Origin: Cryptomeria japonica
Lineage: Eukaryota; Streptophyta; Pinopsida; Cupressales; Cupressaceae
Direction: 5' to 3'
DNA: 64,000 nt
NCBI RefSeq assembly: GCF_030272615.1
Contig: NC_081408.1
Span: 302,533,450 to 302,597,449, forward strand
This document shows, piece by piece, positions 23,930 through 34,742 of the stretch (positions are counted from its first letter, which is position 1; every line of letters starts with the position of its first letter). The position numbers and the translations under genes are program-made. The notes under the pieces are model-generated. The model saw only the letters and a list, made by a program, of their open reading frames with translations. It ran no database searches and had not been told where the DNA came from.

Positions 23930-25129
23930 GAAATTGTTTTAGGTTCTATTGCATTGAGATATAGGGAAATGACATGATCATTATAAAATGTATCTATCTC
24001 AATGGGTCCATGGTTTTACCAATCAATGAGTTCGAGATGCATCAAAGATAAAGGATCATCAAATTTTTGTGTGTCAAAGTCATTAATGGTCATAATGGAG
24101 ATATCAAAGTCTTCAATGATTAGTTCTAGGTCTAGGATATTATCCTCCTTAGAATGACCTTTCATGAGCAGTTCCTGATCATCCTCAATGGAGTCAGAAT
24201 CGATAGATTGTGACTCTAATTCAAGTGGTTTTTACTATGATGTTTGTCCTTCTTACAAGTGAAATACATCAACGTTGACATCTTTGGCATAGCATGATCC
24301 TTCAGAAGATTCTTTAGAATGATATGAATCCCACTCCCATTCATTGGAATCTATTTCACTGGAAGCTTGTAGTTTGAAGATTTGTTCATAGAGGTTGTGA
24401 GTAGCTTCTTCTTTCTTTTTGGAAAGTAATTCTAGTCTTCTTTCTTCTCCCTCTTCTTATTGTTTGTGTGTTGCTTCTTCTTCCTATTGTTTGCAAATTG
24501 CTTCTTCTTGTTGTTTGCATGCGGCTTCTTCTCTCCTAATGGCAAGTTCTTGTTGTTTTTGTTAAATTTCCTCTTCTTGTTGCCTCTGAGTTGCTTCTTG
24601 TTGTTGTTGATCTAGATTGCTCTGTCCAAATCCCAGTCCTGATTTGACTTTAGCATGTTTAGATGGAGGTTGTATAGATTCTAAGATACCTTCTTTTCTT
24701 TTTCCTATAGGACCACTACCACCATATCCCATTTTCTGCATTATATCATATCCTTTTCCATATTTCTCTATTGGGATGCTGACATTGTTAACCTTTGGTT
24801 GAATTTATTCTTCATCCTTGTATAATCATTGTTAAATATCTTTATCCTGGGTTTCCTCAGCCAGAGTCCATGTTTTTACAAATGATCCATCAAGTATTTT
24901 AATTGTTTTTTAGATTGGTTGTTGTCTTGATGTTAATGGCTTTCCTTATGATTTTTGAGAGAGTGGTAAATCTAGTAATGAATATTCTCCTACCCCTTTG
25001 TCTTTCAGTTTCACCTTTTTCTCAAAACTTGTGAAGATTGAGGCGAATGTCTTCTCTTTGGATGGTGCACTAGAAGAAGATGCTTCTCTATTGTGTGGAA
25101 CAATAACCTCTTTCACTGGTTTCAGATTA
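23930..25129 (-). pseudogene. Protease-RT linker of element D with G-patch and Q/E-rich repeats
   Basis: Between protease and RT the minus frame gives HNREASSSSAPSK and a GEYSLLDLPLS stretch (shared with element G), then a G-patch-like segment at about 24,625-24,765: GYDIMQKMGYGGSGPIGKRK, ending KSGLGFGQ. It is followed by a Gln/Glu-rich part at 24,430-24,615 made of five or so diverged units of about 27-30 bp (QQQEATQRQQEEE, EEAACKQQEEA), then an acidic tail. G-patch domains bind nucleic acid or helicase partners and are known in some retroviral and plant retroelement polyproteins. Several TAG and TGA stops break the frame. Confidence 0.65.
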
Positions 25130-25734
25130 CTTCAATATTGGAAAGGATTTGAGTCTACTGAAATTGTGATTTCTTACTCATTGTAAGGAAACTTTAAGAA
25201 CTAGTGATAAGTTTGGGGAATAGATTTCATGTCATGGATCCATGACCTGCCTAGGAGTATGTTGTAGGATAAATTCAGGTCCAAAACTTGACACAATGTA
25301 TCTTTTTATACGAGTCCTACTTTGATCGGAAACACTACTATTCCTTTGGAGGAACTCTCTTCTTCATTATAAGCTTTTATTGTGATCTTTTTGTGAGGAT
25401 CAAATGCATCTTTGAAATAGCCTAAGGAATGAACAAGACTTGTTGATAAAATATTTAGGCCATCTCCTCCATCTATTAGGACACATTTTACTTGTGTTTT
25501 ATGAATAATAACTTTAATATGCAAGGGAGCATTATGTGGATGTTGTAAAGACATGTCATCATATTCAGTGAAGGATAGACAATGAGGCACCGTTAGGTTT
25601 CCCACCATGGTTTAGAATTGATCAACACCCAAATCTTTGAGGACTGTGGTATCTACTAGAGCTCTTTCTAAAACATCTTTATGTGTGGGTGACAGTTTTA
25701 AAAGATCTAGTATTGATATTTGCATGGGGGTCTT
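25130..25734 (-). pseudogene. Protease of element D, broken
   Basis: Retropepsin-type aspartic protease. The active site reads CVLIDGGDGLNI with the Asp codon at 25,471-25,473, and the later LLGRSWIHDM motif is present. Stops occur near 25,614 and 25,305. The region just after the LLGR motif, TYH then FLKFPYNE, is the uninterrupted counterpart of the SINE insertion site in element G. Confidence 0.8.
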
Positions 25735-27405
25735 CTACAATTGATCCACTAAATTATATCGTTTATAAAAGGATGGTGTGTTGGTTCTAGGACCCGACAA
25801 AGTGATCTTAGCTTTACTTCTTGTGATGGCATGTGCAAGTTCCAGTTGTTGCTTCTCCTTGACTACAATAATGTTAACCACATTATTGTAGGTGTGCGCA
25901 TAGTTCACTTTTTCTTTGCCCTTGTTATTCGGTAGTGTTGAGGTTACTCCCTTCTCATAATTTGGTAATGGAGTTTTCAACGTAGTGTGTGATTTGTTTG
26001 TTTTATGGCCATCCACAATTATAACCTCATTTTCTATCAAATCTTGAATGGCATGTTTCAATAATTGACAATCATTTGTTTGATGTCCTTTACTTTGACG
26101 ATAATCACAATAATGATTGTCATTTCCACCATTCAGATTTAGCCTTTGGCTCGAAATCTCTTATTTCTGGTAATGTAATCAATTTATTTGTGAGGAGTGT
26201 TTTTAATGATGATTTGAGTGGCTCACCAATAGGTGTGAACTTTTTGCGAAAAGTGTGAAAGGTGGTTTAGGTTTATTATTGTTTTGATTAACCACCGTTG
26301 TATGAATTGATAGATTAGATATGGGCTGTTTTAGTTTTAAATTGTTAGCACCCAGTATTTTGCCATTGACAAAGTTTCTATTCCTATTCCAAAACTTGGT
26401 TTTTCCATTGCTATTGTTATTATTGTTAGAATTAGTTCCTTCTTTATAAAGTTTTAACACTCATTTCTTAACCAAAGCTTCCTTGATCTTGATTCCATTT
26501 TCAATCATCTTGTTAAAACTTGGTGGACATTGCAACTTGAGTCTATAACTCATTTCCTCATTTAGATTGTTAATGAAAATATCCATTTTTTTATTATTAG
26601 ACATAGGATGAGGATATCTTGCAAACAATCATCTCCACCTTTGCAAAAATGTCATGAATGGTTCTCCATTTTTTTGTTTTGTGTTGCACAAGTCCAACAT
26701 GGTTATCTCATGTTGGATGTTATATGAGTATTGAGATACAAAATTGTCCACCAATTTTTCAAATGTTCTAATGCCAGGTGGGAGTTTAGAGAACCACTCC
26801 ATGGCTTGTCCGCCTAAACTCTTTGGGATTAACCTTATTAGATAAGTGTCTTTATGTGCAAACTCCATGCTCATTGTGCAAAATTACCTCATGTGGTCTT
26901 GTGGATTAGTTCTACCATTATATTTGTCATATTTAGGGATTTCACAATTTAGAGGGAATGGTATCCTATTTAGATTCTTGTCAAATGGATAAGGGTAGAT
27001 ATCTTGCAACAAATACCTCTTTGTGGTTCCTCTTTGCATATCTTGAATTTGTGTTTGAAGTGCTTGTATTTTTTGCGTAAGAGTTAAAAGGAGATTATCT
27101 ACATTATTCCTTGTTTCATTGTCTTGGTTGTTCTAAATCCTTTCATCATGAGTATTACTGGTATCATTTTGAGTCTCGCTTGTTCTTTCACTTTGTTTCA
27201 ATCACGTGACATCAAAGTCATGAAGGAAATTAACACCTTGATGTGCAAACATGAGGAAACATTTCTCTTTATCCAGTTTCAAGACATTTTCCATGAATTT
27301 ACCAAATTTTAGATCTTGTTGTGCTTCTTTGATTGTTTCCTCAGTTATTTCCTCATCATCATCATCTTGATTGCGAGATCTATAGAAATGATTTTTATCA
27401 GCCAT
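25735..27405 (-). pseudogene. gag: gag of element D, broken
   Basis: The ATG at 27,403-27,405 opens MADKNHFYRSRNQDDDDEE. One frame is kept to the end with several stops: IYPYPFDKNLNRIPFP, then the capsid core (TYLIRLIPKSLGG, WFSKLPPGIRTFEKL, MLDLCNTKQKNGEPF) that matches element G residue for residue over long parts. There is an Asn-rich stretch, and the knuckle CDYRQSKGHQTNDC, where the expected His has become Arg. The gag frame runs straight into the protease. Confidence 0.85.
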
Positions 27406-27775
27406 CGTAGATTTTTGTTTTTGCTTATGCTATTTTAGTTTCCTTTTCTATTTTCTTATCAAAACTGGCATACAAGTGATTGGGAATTTAAGCTTTGATC
27501 TTCGGTATAAGTGCTAATTCAATGTGATTTAACCAAGTTAGATAGGAATGAGTTATCCTATTGATACACCAAGGATCAATCAGATCTAAAGCTTAGTCTT
27601 ATAATGAGGAATGATAGAATCCAGATAAAGAAATTGTGCCAAAGATTTGATAGTGAGATAACGATTATGCACTTAGGATGATATGATCTCAGATATGTCT
27701 AAAGATTTTCACTTGTAAAAATAGGTTTTACCTTTTTTTATGACCAATCTAATGAACAAATGCACTAAAAAAAAT

Positions 27776-28120
27776 CCTCGATGTGATAGACGGTATAACC
27801 GATGCGCTACATTGTCCTATCAATGCACTAATCTATCTTGACAATACACTAAATTGGGTTTTATATGTAATGTGATACTCTGTTTTTATGATGTACTAAT
27901 GTGGGGTCTAGGTGCACTACTCTGTAATCTGAATATGCTATTTTGTGATAGTAGAGTGTTAACCTATGGTACTGATGTGCTAAAATATGGTCTATATACA
28001 TTACTATTTAGTCTCAATGCGCTAATCTATGTTATCAATACACTGAAATATGGTTTGAATATGCTTGTGTTTAGTTTCAATGCGCTATTTTGTGTTGATG
28101 ATGTGCTAAACTATTCTATA
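27776..28120. repeat. Degenerate tandem repeat, ATGCGCTAATCTATG type
   Basis: About ten diverged copies of a unit built on ATGCACTAATCTATGTT alternating with AATACACTAAAATATGG, spaced roughly 30-45 bp. A second cluster lies at 29,220-29,400. Confidence 0.6.
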
Positions 28121-29219
28121 AAGTTCAGTGTGAAATAGTCTGATAGTTTGAAGTTTAGTTTTGACTATTTGAGTGTGTTTCAATGGATGATATTTTTGAT
28201 TGCTAATTTGAAAACACAGAAGAAAAATTTCAAGTAGTTGTTTTTGTTTTATCCTAAATTCTAAACACTGAGTGTATGTTCAAGGCTCAAATAAAGCCAA
28301 AGATTTCCATGGGTTTGCACAAAGAAAACACTTCAAGTAGTTCAATCCTAAGGAGGCAGATACAATGCGATCCCTCAGTCCACAACCTGGAATCTCCGTG
28401 CCACAAATGTAAACACCTTAAGGGGGATATCCACTTTTGCCATTGTCGAGAGGTGGTAGATAGGGGTCTCTAGGACTGGAAGGATAACCTGATCACCCTT
28501 TCCTTAGAAGACTACAAGTAGTCTATACAAAGTCAAGGATTTGTGCCTTTTCTCCAAAGATCCAAATGGTGAGTATCTTGGGGGAAAAGCCTGATATCCC
28601 CTTGTGCTGAAATTATTGCACCAAGGCTTAAAAAGGTGGCTTCTACTCTAATGGTGCTAGCAAGGGCATCCATTCGATGCATCAGGGTATAAATTCAATT
28701 AAGAGGTCTCCTAGCCTTGAAAACTAAGGTTTGATATACCCCAAGGTATGGAGGAGAGCTATTCCCAAGCACTATTATTGACTTCAATTTTCATTGAAAT
28801 CACTTTTATTTTATAGTGGGTTAGATGAACTTAGCTTTAGCTATTCCCACTTGGATCATTCCGCTCTCACCTAGCCTTAAGGGCTACTCGGGAGGGCAAG
28901 TCCGCTATAGTTATTGCACTACTTAAAATGAAGGATTTGATGAGTCTGATTTTCTGATCACCCAATTAAGGGGAGAGCATAATCACCTATCATCTCAAAC
29001 ACATAAGAAATGATGTTTATGGATCCCCTAATTATACTATGTGCTTAAATTAAACCAATAAATGCAATACTTGAGTGGTTGCAAACAACATTAGTAGTTT
29101 CAATTAGAAGTCTTTGACTACATAGTATTTTTCAATCTTAGTATCTGGTAGCATAAAAGTAATTGCAAAATAGAAAGATGTAAATTAGCCTCTAGAAATT
29201 AAAATTTTGCAAGCAAAAA

Positions 29220-29400
29220 TGAAAGTGCTAAAACAACTCATCTATGCACTAGTTTGTGCTATGAATGCACTTTTCAGCATTAGCTATGTGCTATTTTGTA
29301 TCACCTATGTGCTATTCTATGAATGGTATGCACTATTCTGTATATGCTATGCGCTATTCTGTGTATATTTTTTGCTATTATGTGAAAAAATGCACTAAAT
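29220..29400. repeat. Degenerate tandem repeat, TATGTGCTATTCTGT type
   Basis: About seven copies of a 21-27 bp unit containing TATGCNCTATTYTGT. Related by sequence to the cluster at 27,776-28,120. Confidence 0.6.
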
Positions 29401-29614
29401 AAGTAAAACAAAATAGGGAACAAAATCAAATCCTATTAAAGAGTTGTCGTTTGGTATAGATGTGTTGTTCTAGGTGACGTATCCACTAAAAAAAAAGTTG
29501 AATATGCTAATCTGTAAACTCAATACGTCAAGATTTTTCACCAAATGCTAGATTGGGTCCTCAGATGCACCTATCAAGAAAAACCTGTGAGAAAGATATC
29601 AAAATTTGGGGCAA

Positions 29615-29634
29615 GGGCCCCATGGTGGGTGCCA
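29615..29634 (-). other. Primer-binding site of element D
   Basis: Minus-strand TGGCACCCACCATGGGGCCC begins six bases inside the LTR edge. It has the TGGCGCCCACC form common in Tat-type elements, with one change; the tRNA species was not determined. Confidence 0.6.
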
Positions 29635-29640
29635 GAAAAA

Positions 29641-30000
29641 TGCATGTAAAATTATGTGTATTAATCCATTCAACAAACATTAAACACGACATTCAATGAA
29701 ACATTACATTAGAGAGTAAAATAAAATAAAAAAGATAAATAACACTCCCTAAAACTGTCTCATTGCTCTCTATTCTCAAGGATCTTGCAAGTTTAAAGGT
29801 TGGCTCTCAGCTGCATGATCTGCAATATGACTAACTAAGAAAAGAGAATGAAATGATGCAATCCTATGATAAATAAATGAAATGTAATTCTAAATTATCA
29901 TGATATCTATGCTAAAGATGCAATGAGTGCCATTATCACAATGCAATGATACTATTGATATACTAGGCTATGATACTAAAACTATGAGAATGATGCTAAG
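29641..30000 (-). repeat. Right (5') LTR of element D, part 1
   Basis: Starts TGCATG on the plus strand and is cut at 30,000 by the insertion of element B, whose target duplication CTAAG is 29,996-30,000. It continues at 55,567. The two parts together are about 950 bp. Confidence 0.7.
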
Positions 30001-30240
30001 TGATGAGCTAAAATAATAGCTCTTTTATTTCTATGACTAATAAGTTTTTCTTGTGTTTTAAGTTGCATAATGGGACAATGTGAAGGTCATAGGATATATC
30101 AGAGTTTTGATTATGTGCATATTGAATGATAGCTAAACCCACCAAACCTTGTATTATTTTGACTAAATATTCCTATAGCTATGCAGATTATTATGGTAAT
30201 ATCATGTGTGGATGTATAAATGTTGTGATTGATGAGAAAT

Positions 30241-30242
<2 letters not shown>

Positions 30243-30284
<42 letters not shown>
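30243..30284. repeat. (AT)21 microsatellite in 5' LTR of B
   Basis: 42 bp of pure AT alternation. The corresponding site in the 3' LTR (about 49,534-49,543) has only 10 bp. Confidence 0.95.
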
Positions 30285-30286
<2 letters not shown>

Positions 30287-30647
30287 TTGCATGTTCTAAC
30301 CTTTGATGCAGGAGTAAATAAGTTGCTGTAAAAGTGGTCAAGTTAAGCCAGATGGAGAATCGCACCATGCAAATAGTTAGAGATATTTTGAGGCAGTTGA
30401 GCTTTAAGACAATGAAGATGATGGTGTTTGAGTGAAGTGATCAAGGAATAGTGAGGTAGTACTAGACTCATTTATGATTGTCTTCAGCAAGCAATGATCT
30501 AGTAAAAACCGTCGTGCTATATTCTTGGCTGCATGGTAATAAAGTCCCATGTTCTCTATGGTTGACTTCTTCTTCTTGTTGTAATAAAAGTTTCCGCCTA
30601 GTTTCATGGGCATGATCTAAGTAATTGAAAGTTTGTTATAACTTTCT

Positions 30648-30655
30648 TATAAATA
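30648..30655 (+). promoter_or_regulatory. TATA box in 5' LTR of element B
   Basis: TATAAATA in the middle of the LTR. The 3' copy reads TGTAAATA (about 51,152-51,159), immediately after the insertion point of solo LTR E. Confidence 0.5.
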
Positions 30656-31269
30656 AAGATTTGTACCTCTTCATAGAGGTTAGACAAAGTTTTCAGAGTT
30701 AGAAGTATTTCTCTTATTTTATGCATTGTATCAACTCTTAGAAAATGAATAAAGACTATATTATTCTGAGCATATAGAATCATTTTGAGGTCTGGATACA
30801 ATCATCCAAGAGGTCCCACTTGGTGAGTACTCCTTTGTAATTGTTAAATTACACTTTCTTTTGTTGTAGTAGATATTTGGGCAATTGACTGTTCCTATAG
30901 CCACTGAAACTAGATCCTGTGACTGTTCCTGCAGCCAAAGCAGACAGAGTAGTCCCTATTTGTTAGCTTTGAACTTAGTTAACAATTTTTTTTTTAGAAT
31001 CATCTGTTAATATGAATATTTCCTGTAGCCATCATTTTTCATATTTTTGCATGTTTAATTCAGTAGATTCTGTTGTTGCAGCAGAATAGAGTGACTCTTA
31101 TCGGAACTTAGTGCATAGACAATGCATGCCCATTTCAAGTAATACGTCCCTGGGTTGACCAGTAAATGAACCTTAGTCATGGAAATGATAGCTACTCAGA
31201 ATGGATGACCAATCCCTGAGTTAAGAATTTAAGTCTAGTTATTGTTCTAATTAGCAAGGCAAACATTTT

Positions 31270-31287
31270 TGGTGTTGTTGCTGGGGA
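31270..31287 (+). other. Primer-binding site of element B
   Basis: TGGTGTTGTTGCTGGGGA, four T residues after the LTR end. It is a decayed form of the TGGCGCCGTTGCCGGGGA site typical of Athila-type elements. Confidence 0.75.
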
Positions 31288-31373
31288 TGGTGCCAAACTA
31301 AGAACTTGCCATAGTCATGATTTTTTAAAAGTTTTTAGTATAGTTGGTTTTCAATTATTTCACATGAATCTGC

Positions 31374-32723
31374 ATGCATAGATGAAGAAGAGATACTCAT
31401 GAAAGATTCCTTCCTAACTATCATGATCATAGAAGGCTCAATCCATATGAAGCACTAGATGTAAACCCTTTTGCTGCACTTTATCAAGCCCCGGATAATT
31501 TGAACCATCCTACATTTCAAATTTTAGAGAACAACCTTCATTTCCTCTTTGGACCACCTGACGAGGATCCTTGCCCTATAGCTGCTCATCAAGGACCAAT
31601 GATAACCCACCTCCACCTGTTAACCCACATTTGAGTTCTCCATTTACGATTTGCATGATAATGCTAACCTCAAGAACATTCCATCTTCTTCTTTACCTAA
31701 ATTTTATGGATTGGTGATAGAAAACCCCGATACTTTTTTGTTTGAATTTGATGTCCTTTGTAGGAGTTATGACTACACTACAGATGCCCATAGAGTAAAA
31801 TATTCCTTGTTACTTTGAAAGAATCTACTTTGAGATGGTTTATGAGTCTAGGGAGTAGTACAATCAATACATGGGATGAGATGAAACAATTATTTTTTGA
31901 GAAATATAAAGATTATTGTCGGGGGACTGACTGCCATGAAGATGATATATTTAGAATTACACAAAAGGAGGATGAGAGCCTAGAATATTATCTCGAGAGA
32001 TTTTTATTTTGTGTTAAGAAGTCCAAGCATAGTACTTTAAATAAAGAATCTCTTAAGTTAATATTTTTGAGAGGGATCAATGAGGAATACACAGATGCCT
32101 TAGACCTCATGGGAGGTGGAGATATAACTCAATCCACACGAAATGACATCGGCCAAATTTTTCAAAAGTATTCCAGAGCCACTACTAAGAAGAATAGGCA
32201 TTCTAAGCTGGGAGTGTCTTCATCAACATCCAGTAATGGAGTGTCACAAATGGAGCTCAGTCATCTTTTGAAAGATTTTAAAGAAGATATCATAAACAAT
32301 ATGGCCACTTAGTTAGAAACACTTCAAGCTAAGAAGAAGCATGAGGAAGATGAGGCAATGCTTGTAAATTTTTTTCCACATTGTAGGTAGAAGAAGAGGT
32401 ACTATAGATGAAAGTTGGTTGCAAATCTTGATGTTCCCGAGTTTAAGTTAATATATGGAGATGATGAACAACTCTTTTATGTTTCTCAAAGAAGGTCAAA
32501 TTTTTCAAGAAATGGTATGCCTCTTGATCCATTGTATTTTTCTAGTCATAATGGGAATTTTTATGCACAAAATAATTAGTGGCAAACTCCATATGCTCAA
32601 AATTTTGGAAATTATAAACCACAAAATTGGTATAACCCTTAAGGTAAAGGGAAAAATTTTTCCAATCAATCTCCACAATGGCAACAACCACATGGAAATT
32701 GGTCTCAATCTCAAGGACCATGG
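31374..32723 (+). pseudogene. gag: gag of element B, 5' part
   Basis: The start is placed at the ATG at 31,374; the fourth codon is already TGA. Readable parts: NPFAALYQAPDNLNHPTFQ, CPIAAHQGPM, then from 31,815 a 165-codon open stretch with the capsid core (LRWFMSLGSSTINTWDEM, FFEKYKDYCR, FLRGINEEYTDALDLMG), and downstream NLDVPEFKLIYGDDEQ and a Gln/Asn/Trp-rich tail. Two frameshifts lie before 31,815 and TAG/TGA stops follow 32,312. The gene is cut at 32,723 by element C and resumes in frame of composition at 42,242. Confidence 0.8.
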
Positions 32724-34294
32724 TGATAGGGAGGGGTTCTCAAAGAGAGTCTATCCTTACTCAATATGAAGTTGAGTGTTGTGTTAGTGGGATCCCTTCA
32801 CTCTACATTGGTATTTCAACAAATTAAAATATTTAAAATCTCTAGGAGTGCTCCCAATCAAATTATGCTCAATGACTATTCAGACATGGTTGTGATTCAC
32901 AAGGGTAAATCCAACCTCAAATTAGAAATCTTCTAACATATGCTTGCAGGGGTTGTAGTAGGTGTTCTTAAGGTTTTTCCATGCCAATGAATGTGTTTTT
33001 CTTTTTTTTTTCATTCATTCCTTCATCGCTCCTTCTTTCTCCTATTTTCTAGGCCTAGTAGCCCTAGAGCCCTAATTAGCCCTACCTAACTGGTTTTTGT
33101 GGAATTACTCAAAAATGCATCAAAGACCTCGGAAAAATATTTTATGACCTGAGTACCCTTTTGGATGAACTTTTGGATTCATCCAATGGCAAAGTCAAGT
33201 CTGTCCATACAGGCACGGAACCCAAAATAGGTATTTTTGAATGGTTTTGATGCTTAGTTGTCTTCTTCAAAGGGTTTTATGTCTTCCCTGGTCTGCCACA
33301 CCTCCAATATTCCACATAGGCTCTTCCACACCATCCTTACTTGGGCCAAACACTTCGCATCTTCAAAATTGACCAACCCTGCAAGCACTAGCAATTTTTC
33401 AATCATTTTCCTAACCGAGCTATGACTGAGCTCGCCTAGGAAATGATGTCAAATGGCATTTTAATGACCTCCAAACCAAAACAAAACTTATATACACTAT
33501 AAAAAGTTTCCATGGCTGAAGTCCCAAGGGTTATGGAGCAAAACTCAAAGGCCTTCAAGCTGGAACCATGTTTGGGCTCTACAACCCTTGCTTAGGCCGA
33601 GAGCAATTTAAAATCAAATATTCAATTCAAACCTGCACTAGAAACTATCTCAGATATTTTTTGAGCACTACAAATAAATTTACAAAGAAAACATCAAAGA
33701 ACAGTAATGAATTCAATCCATGAAGTAAAGATTGCTGCTCAAAATTTGAGAAAATGCAAGGTAAAATCTGGAAAAAGGTCTTCACAATGTATTCCAATTT
33801 GCTCAAGGCGTTCACCAACCTATTTACATTCATTCTCAAAGAATTTATATTCCATATAGATCCTAACCAACTCTCCATCAATTTCGTAACCACCGATGTG
33901 CTCAAACTTTCAAAAAGTTGCTCAAAAGTTGTAAAATGTTGTCGAGCAACATTGACAACTTTTGCCAAAAAATGCATTTTTGCATTTTATGCATTGTCAC
34001 TCATCCTAAACCTCCTAGAATGACCTAAAAACACTAAAATGACACGTATCAATGCCAAATGAGGCTTTTAAAGACATTTGACACCAAAATGCAAGTTTAT
34101 GCCATTTTAGGCTTACAAGGGCTCATAAGCCAAAATTGAGTAAATACATGATCTAATTGAAATTAATCCTCCAAATGCATATCAAACACACATGTGGACC
34201 TATGAGTAGTCTATTATTCACAAACCTAAACCAAACTAAAGACTGACACACCAAAGTCTATAAAATACACTCAAAACTAGGTGCTCATGCACCA
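32724..34294 (-). repeat. 3' LTR of element C
   Basis: 1,571 bp, pairs with 40,668-42,236. It contains a GTTGCTC...GAGCAAC dyad near 33,918-33,951. A purine-rich minus-strand tract (CATTGGGGGACTA) abuts its right edge. Confidence 0.92.
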
Positions 34295-34316
34295 TAGTCC
34301 CCCAATGAGAAAGAAG

Positions 34317-34697
34317 TCAAGTGACTCCTTTAGGAAACAAAGAAAGGGGAACTCCAAGCTTAGAAAAGTCTGTCTTAGGTACCCAAGTAGCTTCAGATGC
34401 TAGAAGGTTCTTCCATTTAATCAAGTGCTCCATATAGACGGTATGCCTTATTTTCTTGAAAACTCTAGAATCTAACACCTTCTCGGCTTGTGGCATGGGT
34501 GCAGGTGGTAAGGGAAGGTTTGAAAGTGCTTGAGAGATCTTTGAGGCTCTAATACCTTCCTTTGGAAGTGTTCCCTTACACTGCACCAAATCTGCAACAT
34601 TGAAGATGGGAGATAAAGCCATATCTCCGGGTAGGTCTAGTTTGTAAGCATTGTTGCCATATTTTGCCAAGATTTTACAAGGACCAATCCTCCTCAT
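34317..34697 (-). pseudogene. Integrase C-terminus with chromodomain, element C
   Basis: 126 codons open. MRRIGPCKILAKYGNNAYKL and LPGDMALSPIFNVADL form the C-terminal integrase part typical of chromoviruses. Residues about 72-115 (EKVLDSRVFKKI, VYMEHLIKWKN, EATWVPKTDF) match the chromodomain fold pattern, with WK and ATW at the expected sites. Chromodomains steer insertion toward heterochromatin. The frame is that of 35,039-34,743 and is separated from it by two stops. Confidence 0.82.
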
Positions 34698-34742
34698 CTA
34701 AAGTTTACTAGGGATACCTTTCTGAAGTCTTTCTTTGTTAAA

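Larger units (their letters stand above)
27406..29614 (-). other. Leader of element D with degenerate tandem repeats
   Basis: Region between the PBS and gag, 2.2 kb, longer than usual. It has no credible gene; the short open frames at 27,854-28,138 and 29,207-29,398 exist only because they are built of the repeats listed separately. Confidence 0.6.
30001..31265 (+). repeat. 5' LTR of element B
   Basis: 1,265 bp, from TGATGAGC to AAGGCAAACA, aligning with the three pieces of the 3' LTR. It contains a TA microsatellite at 30,243-30,284 and a TATAAATA promoter motif at 30,648-30,655. Confidence 0.92.

Noticed and set aside
27854-28138. 94-codon hydrophobic ORF resembling a multi-pass membrane protein
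   Set aside because: Built entirely of the degenerate tandem repeat in D's leader; hydrophobicity is a by-product of the T-rich unit.
29207-29398. 63-codon hydrophobic ORF
   Set aside because: Same repeat artefact as at 27.8 kb.
30111-30368. 85-codon ORF with a long Tyr-Ile run
   Set aside because: Translation of the AT microsatellite in the LTR of B.
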